A stretch of 64,000 nucleotides of DNA, from NCBI GenBank assembly GCA_008802785.1, contig VUYT01000040.1, forward strand, positions 1-64,000, in the 5' to 3' direction. Both the position numbers and the translations under genes were made by a program. Shown here piece by piece: positions 21,801-32,165 of this stretch. The DNA comes from Symmetrospora coprosmae (lineage: Eukaryota; Basidiomycota; Cystobasidiomycetes; Symmetrosporaceae). Numbering within the stretch: position 1 is the first letter of the stretch; the number at the start of each line of letters is the position of its first letter. The notes under the pieces were generated by a model. That model had not been told where the DNA came from. It was given only the letters and a program-made list of their open reading frames with translations, and did no database searches.

Positions 21801-23959
21801 AGACAGGACCCTTCTCGACAACGTCAACGGCTTCGTCGTCCCTGGCAAGCTTACAGCGCTCATGGGCGAATCAGGCGCAGGCAAGACGACTCTGCTCAAC
21901 GTGCTGGCTCAGCGCGTGACAATGGGAACCATCACCGGAGATATGCTCGTCAACGGTCGACCTCTTCCCAACAGTTTTCAGCGCCAGACCGGCTACTGCC
22001 AGCAGCAGGACGTCCACTTGCCCACCACCACCGTCCGCGAGGCTCTCGAGTTCTCGGCACTCTTGCGACAGCCCAAGTCTACGCCAAAGAAGGAGAAGCT
22101 GGCTTACGTCGACAATGTCATCAAGATGCTGGAAATGGAGTCTTTCGAGAACGCCCTCGTCGGAGAGGTCGGAGAGGGTCTCAACGTCGAGCAGCGCAAG
22201 CGTCTCACCGTTGGTGTCGAGCTCGCTGCCCGACCTGCTCTCCTCGTCTTCGCCGACGAGCCTACTTCCGGTCTCGACAGCCAGTCGGCCTGGTCGATCG
22301 TACAATTCCTCCGCAAACTCGCCGACCATGGACAGGCCATTCTCTGCACCATTCACCAGCCCAGTTCGGAGTTGTTCCAAGTCTTCGACCGCCTCCTCCT
22401 CCTCAAGAAGGGAGGCAAGACCGTCTACTTTGGCGACATCGGCAAGAACTCGCGCACCCTTATTGATTACTTCGAGTCGCACGGCGCCAAGAAGTGCGAG
22501 GAGTCGGCCAACCCTGCCGAGTACATCCTCGAGTGTGTTGGAGCAGGTGCAACAGCAAAGGTTTCTGAAGACTGGGGAGAGATCTGGCAAAAATCCGACG
22601 AGCGCAAGGCTGTTGACAAGGAGCTGAACAGGCTTACGGAAGAGTACAAGGACAAGAAGTCGCAGGCGGAGGATGCGCCCGACGCTGGCCGGAAGTACGC
22701 TGCGTCCTTCGGCACCCAAGTCGGCGTCGTAACCAAGCGTGTCTTTGCCAATTATTGGCGCGACCCGACTTACCTGATTGCCAAGTTGGCTCTCAATATC
22801 ATTGCCGGACTCTTCATTGGTGAGTGCAATGGAAGCATCGGACTATCGAGGGGGGTTTCTGACCAAGACTCGTGCTCTCTTCACAGGCTTCTCCTTCTTT
22901 ATGCCGCCCAACAACCAGTCAGGTCTCCAAGTCTACCTCTTCTCCGTCTTCATGGCCGTTGTTCTGTCCGCCACCCTGGCCCAGCAGATTCAGCCCAAGT
23001 TCATCCAGCTCCGAGCGCTCTATGAGGTGCGAGAAAGGCCGTCCAGGATGTACAACTTCTACGTCCAGACTCTGGCAAGCATTCTCGTCGAGATTCCCTG
23101 GAACATCTTCGCGGGCACGCTCTTCTGGGCGTGCTGGTACTTCACCGTTGGAGGTCAGGCTGGCGAGCGCGCCATCTACGCTTGGGTCACCTATGCTGTG
23201 GCGTTCGAGATCTACTGGCAGACCTTCGCCCAGGCCGTCGCTGCTTTCTCGCCTAACGCCCAAATCGCCTCCGTCATCTTCTCCGGGCTTTTCTCCTTCG
23301 TCATCGTCTTTAACGGTGTCCTGCAGCCTCCTGCTCAGCTTCCCTATTTCTGGCGATCGTGGATGTAAGTCGGCGTCGGGGTGGACCGGGACCCGACTCA
23401 GTTTCTGACAACCTTCTTCCATCTAGGTTCCCGCTCACTCCTTACAGGTACCTTATTGGCGGTCTGCTGTCCAACCTTCTCGGTGGTGTCCAATTGACCT
23501 GCACGGAGCAGCAGACACAGTTCGTCACCCCGCCCGCGGGAGTTGCCAATTGCGCCGCCTACCTCGGAGAGTTCGTCAGCACCGCGACGGGCTTCATCAC
23601 CAACCCAGATGCCTCTGGAGTTCCTTGCGGTTACTGCCAGTACCAGGCTGGTGACGAGTACCTCGAGACGGTCCAGACGCGCTTCAGCGAGAGGTGGCGA
23701 AGTGAGTCACCTTCCACATCATAAGTCTTGATGAATACCCACACTGACGTACATGCAACGCTTAGATCTAGGCATTCTTTTCGCGTACGTTGCTTTTAAT
23801 GTGCTCGTGGTATTTGCCTTCATGGCTCTCCGTTATGTCTCCCTGCCCAAGCTCGGTGGAAAGGGCAAGAAGAGCGGCAAGCAAGACAAGGACAAGAGCG
23901 GACAGCAGAACAAGGAGTTCAAGCAGGAGGAGAAGAGCGCTCGCGGTGAGATTGTCTAG
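18827..23959 (+). CDS. Full-size PDR-type (ABCG) multidrug transporter, copy 1
   Basis: Eight exons: 18827-19677, 19741-20104, 20169-21088, 21150-21449, 21522-22819, 22887-23364, 23427-23701 and 23766-23959; 1559 aa, near the PDR norm of about 1500. Domain order is NBD1-TMD1-NBD2-TMD2. NBD1 has the degenerate Walker [10 protein letters not shown] (about residue 219, Cys instead of Lys), signature GISGGQRKR, and Walker B-like [13 protein letters not shown]2 has a full Walker [10 protein letters not shown] (about 928), the PDR-type signature NVEQRKRLT, and Walker [14 protein letters not shown]. This asymmetry is the family rule. It should pump hydrophobic compounds or lipids across the plasma membrane. 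The start is the ATG that begins [17 protein letters not shown], a head shared with copy 2. A tandem paralogue follows 932 bases downstream. Confidence 0.93.
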
Positions 23960-24891
23960 AGAAGCCCCGCTTCCATCAGCTTCACGTCAACTTTCCTTGT
24001 ACATTGTATCACTGTCTCTAGTTCGCTACCCTTCTAATGCCGTTCAGAGCTCTCATATAATGCAGCAGTATAGACGCCTTGAATTATATGAATGGCTGCT
24101 GGTCCTGCTGAGGAGTCCTGGAAGTAATCCGCACTTCGACCAGTCCCGGCCCGCCGTCTGCAGATTGCCCTTCTCTCCGCACTCCGGTACCCAGACACAG
24201 TGTCCATTCGAGTACATGTCGCCTGTAGGCACGGGACAACACGTCTAGCCTCTGCGTTTGTAAGCTATTCAAACAATCTAGATCTTCCGAACACACGATG
24301 CTGCAGAAGAATCTGTCGGGCCCGTTCAGCCCGAGCAGGAGGAGGACGCTCGGACGTCGGTGGAAACTCGCCAGAGATGAACGTTCACTCGCGTAGACCA
24401 AAAGAAGAGCCAATGAAGCTGTGCAATAATAAGCAATACTCCATCAAGCCCGAGCTGCCCGCTGCCTGGCCATGGCTTGGTCCCCAGATCCTCGGTCACT
24501 GGCACCGAGCGTCGGCCTCGGCCGGAGCGGGCAACTCGCCGAGCGACTACTGCCCATATCCTCCTTGCCTGGGCTTGCGACGCTGCCGTACACCGGTGCT
24601 AACGTATTACTATACTGTACGAGCGGGGCGAGGCCAGCCAGCCATCACGCGTTCCCCGGGTCGCGGCGTGCGCTTGCATCAGCATTGTCGCCCGAGGCTG
24701 TCTGCACCGAGCCTCGATGCTCAGCGCTGTTCAGAATCGCACCGGGCACGCCTTCTGCCTGATCAGAGCAGCTTCTCTTCCCTTCTTACAGTACCTCTTC
24801 TTCTCTTTCTTTCTTACCAAATCGTCATAACACCCCTCCTCTAGAACAGTCCGCACCTTGGACGCGTTCTCGACTGATCAAGCCAAAAGCC
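23960..24891. promoter_or_regulatory. Spacer between the tandem PDR genes
   Basis: This 932-base stretch holds the 3' end of copy 1 and the promoter of copy 2. A pyrimidine-rich run (about 24775-24840) sits just upstream of the copy 2 ATG. No ORF with family features, RNA gene or repeat is seen, and it does not resemble the copy 1 upstream region by eye. Confidence 0.4.
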
Positions 24892-27800
24892 ATGCAGGGC
24901 TCGACACAACAGTCGCCCCAGATGTATCTGGTCGGCGATGAGCAGGCAGGACTGGCAGAGCGACAGCTAGGTCACACAAGCTCCGTGCGCTCGGACGATG
25001 ATGGGACAACGCTAGCTGGGTCTGCTTCTACCCCGGGGGCTACCGGTGTCCATCCCGAAGGGGACGGGAAAGGCGGACTGCACAAAGAGGACCGGCCTAC
25101 AGTTCAGTCCCTGTCCTCAACAAGGCACATCCCCGCAAGCGATATGGCCGAGCTGCACAGGCAGCTCTCCCGCATCGAGACCGGACGTACTGGCAGAACC
25201 AGCGCCAGTGCGTACAACCCAAAGTCAGACAACTTCGAGCTCGAACGCTACCTCAAGCAAGTGTTCCGTGAGAGGGAAGAGGCCGGACTTCTGGCACGCG
25301 AGGCCACTGTGGTCTTTGAGGACCTGTGCGTCGACGGAGTCGGATCGGGCGTCAACTTTGGCGAGACCGTAGGCAGCATCTTCGGTGCGCCTTTGCGCGG
25401 TGGTGGAAAGGCACCAGTCAAGTACATCCTGCAGAATTTCACGGGCGCGGTCAAGTCTGGAGAGATGCTTCTCGTACTTGGTCGACCCGGCTCCGGCTGC
25501 ACATCGTTCCTCAAGACCCTCGGCAACCAGACAGCATCCTTCAGCGAGGTCAGGGGTGACCTGAGCTACTCTGGCATCACTCCGGCCGAGATGCTCGCAC
25601 ACCACGCCGGTGACGTTGCTTACTTGGCTGAGGACGACAAGCATCTGCCAATCCTGACCGTTGATCAAACGCTGTGAGTGTCTACAGGCTGCTCTCGCGG
25701 TCCGGGAGGCGTTACTTGGCACAGCTGACGCGTTCTGCGCCCGCAACAGAGACTTCGCCGCCTCAGCCAGAGTACCAGCCAAGCAAGGCCGAACAGGAGG
25801 GAGAAGGGAATACGCCGATGCTCTCAAGAATGTCTTGTTGGCCATCTTTGGTCTCCGATCAACGGTCGACACCAGAGTCGGGGACGATTACATCAGAGGT
25901 ATATCTGGGGGTCAGCGCAAACGAGTCAGCATTGCCGAAAACATGCTCACCCGGGCTAGGGTCATCTGCCACGACAATGCGACTCGTGGGCTGGACTCGT
26001 CCACGTCGCTAGAATATGTCCAAGCCCTACGAGTGCAGTCGGACATCACCAATATCACGACCATCGTTTCACTGTACCAGTGCGGACAGCCACTCTACGA
26101 AATATTCGACAAGGTCAGTCGGATCCGTTGAACACGCTCATCCATGCAGAGACTGACCAACCCCCTCCCTGCAGGTCTGTCTGATTTACGAGGGTCGACA
26201 AATTTACTATGGTCCAAGGGACAAGGCCTTCGACTACTTCTATGAGCTCGGGTACGAGCCGCAGCTTCGACAGACCACGCCCGACTTCCTCTGTTCCATT
26301 ACAGACCCGAAGGCACGTCTCGTCAGGAAAAACTTCGAGGGCAGTAGGCCAAGGACCTCTGAGGACTTCGCCCGCGTTTGGATTGAGTCGGACCTCGGAA
26401 AAGCCAACGCCAAGGAGGTCGCCGATGTCAAAGCCTCTTTCAGCGAGGAGCACCAGCAGAACTACCGCTCGAGCGCCAAGGCTGAGCGCGTCAAGGGCAT
26501 TGGCTTCAAGGCCAGTCCGAAGACCAAGAAGTCGGGCAATCCCTACGTGCTCTCCTACTGGCAGCAGACCAAGCTATGTGTGCGCCGAAGGGTACAACTC
26601 GCTCTTGGCGATCTGCCGTCTCTGCTCATTCCCATCGCAGCCTACATCATCCAGGTCAGTACCTACATCGCACCCATGTCCGCACCACATCGTCTAATCG
26701 CTCTTCCCCTGCAGGCCATCATCATTGGATCCACCTTCTACCGTATCACCAATGCAAACACTGGCTTCTTCAGCCGTGGTGGCGTACTGTTCTTTTCCGT
26801 CTTCTTCAATGCACTGCAGGCGCTTTCGGAGATCACCACGGCCTTCTCACAGCGGCCAGTGGTCGTCCGTCAGCGAGGCTTTGCGATGGTCCACCCGTCG
26901 TGCGACGCCCTAGCCCAGCTGCTTGTCGACATTCCAGTCAAATTCGTCACAGTACTCATCTTCGACATCATCATCTACTTCTTCTCAAATCTCAGCACCG
27001 CCTTGGCCAGCCAATTCTTCGTCTTCCTCCTCTTTACTTACCTCATCAGTCTCACCATGATCAGTGAGTCTCCCAGCTCTTCGCCTGCTTGAAGAAGTCG
27101 ACCTGACTCGCCCTCTTTTGCAGCCTTCTTCCGCATGGTAGCTGCTTTGTGCAGCAACGAAGCCGACGCTACGACTATCGGAAGCGTAGGCATTTTGTCA
27201 TTCCTGATCTATACCGGTGAGCACCGGTAACAGCAAATCAAGCGGGTGGCTGCCGACAGGCTGACTCGCCTCCCCTCTCGTGCAGGCTATGCTCTGCCGA
27301 GGCCAGACATGCGCGTCTACTTTAGATGGATCTCGTATGCCAACCCTGTCTCGTTCGCGTTCGAATCGGTGCTCTCCAACGAGTTCAGGACCAGGACGGC
27401 CACGCCTTGCGCCAACCTCATCCCGCCAGGTGCACCATTGGCTAACCAGGTCTGCCCAGTGCCCGGCGCCATCCCCGGCTCTGCAACTGTCGATGCTACG
27501 CTCTACTTGGATCTGGCTTTCGGGTACTCGTACAGCAACGTCTGGCGCAGTGAGCCTCTGCCGCTTTGCATGCGATTGGCTCCCCTGCTGACACGCTGCT
27601 TCTGAACGGCAGACCTCGGGATCGTGCTGTCGTTCTGGGTTGTTTTCATTGTCGGCCTGGCACTCGCGACCGAGAAGCAGGCGGACCTCGGGGCAAAGCC
27701 GTCCATCATGCTCTTCAAGCGAGGCAAAGGGTCGGAAGATGTTAAAGCACTCATCGAAGCAAAGGCAGGAGACGAGGAGACCCTCAACAGCGCCACCGGG

Positions 27801-30257
27801 CCTCGCATCGAAGACGCTCACGATGGAAAGGCACAAGATGACGCGGCCAACCAGCTCGAAGCTGCCAGCGATGTCTTCATGTGGAAGGGCGTCACGTACA
27901 AGGTGCCCACCAAGGATGGAGACAGGACCCTTCTCGACAACGTCAACGGCTTCGTCGTCCCTGGCAAGCTCACCGCGCTCATGGGCGAGTCCGGTGCAGG
28001 CAAAACTACCTTGCTTAACGTGCTGGCTCAGCGAGTGACAATGGGAACCATCACCGGAGACATGCTCGTCAACGGTCGACCTCTTCCTGCCAGTTTCCAG
28101 CGCCAGACGGGCTACTGCCAGCAGCAGGATGTCCACTTGCCCACCACTACCGTCCGCGAGGCTCTCGAGTTCTCCGCCCTTCTCCGCCAGCCAAAATCCA
28201 CGCCAAAGAAGGAGAAGCTGGCTTACGTCGACAATGTCATCAAGATGCTGGAAATGGAGTCGTTCGAGAATGCTCTTGTCGGAGAGGTCGGAGAGGGTCT
28301 CAATGTCGAGCAGCGCAAGCGTCTCACCGTTGGTGTCGAGCTCGCTGCCCGTCCTGCTCTCCTCGTCTTCGCCGATGAGCCAACTTCCGGTCTCGATAGC
28401 CAGTCGGCCTGGTCGATCGTACAATTCCTCCGCAAACTCGCCGACCATGGACAGGCCATTCTCTGCACCATTCACCAGCCCAGTTCGGAGTTGTTCCAAG
28501 TCTTCGACCGCCTCCTCCTCCTCAAGAAGGGAGGCAAGACCGTCTACTTTGGCGACATCGGCAAGAACTCGCGCACCCTTATTGATTACTTCGAGTCGCA
28601 CGGCGCCAAGAAGTGCGGAGAGGAAGCCAACCCTGCCGAGTACATCCTCGAGTGCGTTGGAGCCGGTGCAACAGCAAAGGTCTCGGAAGACTGGGGAGAT
28701 ATCTGGCAGAAGTCCGAAGAGCGCAAAGTCGTTGACAAGGAGCTCGAGCGACTCGTCAACGAGTACAAGGGCAAGAAGTCGCAAGCGGACGATGCGCCAG
28801 ATGCTGGACGGAAATACGCTGTAAGTGGCTCCTCGTGGTTGCCCCCAAGAGCTCGACTGATCTGGCACGTATGCTTTCAGGCCGGCTTCGGCACGCAACT
28901 CAGTGTTGTCACCAAGCGCATCTTCCAGAACTACTGGCGCGATCCCGTATACTTCTTCGGCAAGCTCTCGAACAATATCCTGGCAGGTCTCTACATTGGT
29001 ACGGCTGACACTTTCACAACAAGATGACTTCGGCAGAGCGCTGACGCGTGCTCCCTCTGTCTCACCAGGCTTCAGCTTCTTCATGCCCAAAGACACTCAA
29101 GCTGGGTTGCAGGTGTACATGTTCTCTGTCTTCATGGCCGTCGTCATCTGTTTCCCGCTCGCACAGCAGATCCAACCCAAGTTCATCCAACTCCGGTCAC
29201 TCTACGAAGTCCGCGAGCGGCCCTCGCGGATGTACAACCTATACGTTCAAGCTGCCGCATCGATTGTCGTCGAGATGCCCTGGAACTTCTTGACGGGGTC
29301 GATCTTCTGGTGCTGTTGGTACTTTGCCGTCGGCGGTCAAACCGGCGAGCGCGCCATCTACTCGTTCATCACCTACACGGTGGCTTTCGAAACGTACTGG
29401 TCGACGTTCGCCCAGGCCATCGCCGTGGTGTCACCGAATGCACAAATCGCCTCCGTCATCTTCTCCAGCCTTTTCGCCTTCGTGATCGTTTTCAACGGTG
29501 TCCTGCAGCCGCCTGCGCAGTTGCCAGGTTTCTGGAGGTCGTGGATGCGAGTGCTTGCTGTTCACGCAGTGGCCGCGGGCCGGAACTATCGGAGCTGACT
29601 TTGGCATCTCGAATCCCGGCATTCCGCGTAGGTTTCCGCTATCCCCGTTCCGATGGCTCATCGGTGGCCTTCTGTCGAATCAACTGGGCGGGCTGGAGTT
29701 CCGATGCAGAGACCAGGAAGTGACCTTCGCCACACCGCCAGCCGGAGCCGGCACCTGCAGCGACTTCCTGGGCGACTTCGTGGCTGCTAGCACGGGATTC
29801 ATCACCAACCCAGATGCCACGGGCGTACCGTGCGGTTACTGTCAGTACGCGACCGGAGATGAGTACCTGAACACCCTGGAAACCGCCTTCAGCCAGAGGT
29901 GGCGAAGTGAGTCGGACTCGTCGTTTTCGCCCCTACCACGCTCGGAGACAGTGCTGACTGTGCTTTCCTTGCGTACGAAGATATGGGCATAGTCTTCGGC
30001 TACGTTGGTGAGCCATGCATTTCTAGATCGCATCGAGGCCCGGTCTCGCGATACTGACTATTCATCCGTCCGGATCCCATGCAGCCTTCAACATCCTCAT
30101 GGTGTTCCTCTTGATGTCGCTCCGATACGTCGATCTGCCCAAATTCAGCTTCGGCGGCCGCGGAACCAAGAGCGTCGAGCACGCGGAGGACGCGACGAGC
30201 GAGCCCGAACACCCGGTGGCCAAACAGGAGAAGGAAGCCGGCACGGAGATAGTGTAA
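24892..30257 (+). CDS. Full-size PDR-type (ABCG) multidrug transporter, copy 2
   Basis: Twelve exons: 24892-25673, 25750-26113, 26175-26654, 26715-27063, 27124-27216, 27286-27549, 27613-28820, 28881-28998, 29069-29546, 29632-29906, 29981-30007 and 30085-30257; 1536 aa. The NBD1-TMD1-NBD2-TMD2 order matches copy 1, with Walker A GRPGSGCTS in NBD1 and GESGAGKTT in NBD2. Exons 2, 9 and 10 have the same lengths as copy 1 exons 2, 6 and 7 (364, 478, 275), but copy 2 has additional introns and one at a different site. Intron 9 (29547-29631) has a GC donor; the paralogue has GT at the same position, so the join is firm. Part of NBD2 is base-for-base identical with copy 1. The exported substrate cannot be read from the sequence. 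Confidence 0.92.
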
Positions 30258-30572
30258 GGACTCGTCCGCGAGCTCGTGGGGACCGTGTGGGATCCACCTG
30301 TTCTCTCACACTTCTCCACATCCTGGCCCTCCTTGATCGCTTGCACACCTCTATTAACTCTCTGCTCCGAATGTCCTGCTTCTCGCTACATCATAATCAC
30401 CGTAGACAGTCGTTTCAGTGCTCTTGATCTGTTCGTCCTCACGGAGAATGGCTGTAACTACGTGCATGTGTTTGCATGACCTGCAACTGCTCTCCGCTTG
30501 CCCAGTCCCCACCCCGCTGGGAACGTCGTGCAGCTCGCTTCACCTTACGCGCGCAATACTAGTACTGTCCAG
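30258..30572. promoter_or_regulatory. Upstream region of the UBX gene
   Basis: This 315-base stretch lies between PDR copy 2 and the UBX gene. The UBX frame stays open upstream to about 30498 but without an ATG. A 5' exon encoding a ubiquitin-like domain, as in TUG proteins, is not recognisable here. Confidence 0.35.
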
Positions 30573-31954
30573 ATGCAGGTCGGCCATATGGACGTAGATC
30601 AGAGGCTGCCTTCTCACGCACAGGACAGCGAGTCGTCAATGCAGGCGTCTGCTGCGCCCGCCGCTGATGCTGCTCCCACATCTGGCTCGACAGCGCGAAG
30701 CGATGACGCAGTTGCGGGTGGCGACACGAACGCGTCCAGCTCGCATATTGCAGGCGGTGACAGCATCATGACGGAGACTGCTGCAAAAGAAGAAGCTATT
30801 CCCACAGAACAGGCGTCTGATGCGCTGGGTGTGGAGGAGTCAGCAGCACCGGGAATGGGTGCAGAGGCGGACAGTGGGACGAGCGAGGTTCAGGCGACAC
30901 AGGCAGCACCAGCGGCAGCAAGCGCAACCAAGAAAGCGGACGCTAACCTCAGAGTGTGGAAGCCATTCTCGGGCATGCCGCCGCGCATACGTGAGTGATG
31001 CTGCAGTGATGCTGCCGCTGCTGCTGCTGCTCTCGGCGAGCTGCACGTCCGAGTGGTGCTGACCTCTCGGGACACCTTGCCTCACCTCGCCCATCAGCCG
31101 ACCTGCCAGACTCGTTCTATAACCCTACTGCAGGTCAGCTTAGAGCTGCACAAGCGGGCCAGAGCAGTCGCCTCAAGTCCATGGGTGTCGGGACGGACTT
31201 CAGCACGCGAAAGCAGCGCGAGGACGAGCAGCGAGAGAAGGAGCTTGCGCGGATACGCAGGTACCCAAAGGTATGCGACGTAATCCTTCCTACATTCCTA
31301 CTCAATGGGACCATGTCAGCTGATGCGCTTGGCAACTCCTACAGACCATCATTCGCGTCCGCTTCCATGACCGCCACCAGATAGAGACCATCTTCCCCTC
31401 ATCAAGTACGATAAAGTCCGTCTATAACTTTGTCAAGGCAGCTCTGAATGAGGAGACAAGAGCGGAACCCTTCCTACTATGTGGGCATTTGCTACCGCGG
31501 TTCGATGATGCAACTGGCCATTACTGACTTTGGCCGCCATGCTTCGCGGCGCTAGATACACCACCAAGAACGGAATACAAGCTGACGGACAAGCAAGTCG
31601 AGGGAAAATCGCTGCTGGATCTACAATTGGCGCCTTCCTCCATCTTGCTCGTGCGCTTCTCCAGAGACACACTCAATGGTGAGCTGGCTTTACTCAACGG
31701 CTACCAGGCGATGTCAACGTCCAACCAAAGCTGAGCCTTACATGCGTTCCGATATAGACTCAAACAAGACTGCGCCGTTGAAAGCGGAACTGCTCGAGCT
31801 TGCGCAGGACCTGCCTCAAGCACCGACCTTCGATCAGACGGCGGAGCAAACAAAGGGTGACTCGTTGGAGAAGCCTGACGACGGTAAAGGCAAAGGGAAG
31901 ACGCTGGGAGAGGGCAAGGTTCCAAAGTGGTTGCAAAATGCAGTCAAGAAGTGA
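30573..31954 (+). CDS. UBX-domain protein, TUG/ASPSCR1 (Ubx4)-like
   Basis: Five exons: 30573-30990, 31098-31270, 31345-31480, 31556-31678 and 31758-31954; 348 aa. The first 125 residues are Ala/Ser/acidic low complexity. Next come LRVWKPFSGMPP and LPDSFYNPTAGQLRAAQ, blocks conserved in TUG/ASPL proteins. The UBX domain follows at about 190-275 (IIRVRFHDRHQIETIF, then SSTIKSVYNFVKAAL), and the tail ends KVPKWLQNAVKK. UBX proteins recruit the Cdc48/p97 ATPase to ubiquitin or membrane-traffic substrates. The N-terminal ubiquitin-like domain usual in TUG is not found upstream, so this may be a shortened Ubx4-type form or a missed 5' exon. A second in-frame ATG lies at 30588. Confidence 0.8.
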
Positions 31955-32165
31955 CGTCACCATAAGCAGTGGCTCCGCATAGTGTGGGCGCGATCCTTGA
32001 GGCTGTCACCCCCACATTTCTGGCATCGATCGAACATGCACACATACGGGTATCCTACTGCAACCTCTACTGTTGCTACATCAGGGTCAATTAGGACCGA
32101 TACATCGCTGCTACCTTGATCATCGAGTACATTTGCCTGTGCTAGGCACGGTTCCGGGTCGGTAT

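Noticed and set aside
27198-29096. 632-codon open frame on the minus strand inside PDR copy 2
   Set aside because: It is fully antisense to conserved NBD2 and TMD2 coding sequence and crosses introns. A similar antisense frame exists in copy 1, which follows from codon bias of the sense strand.
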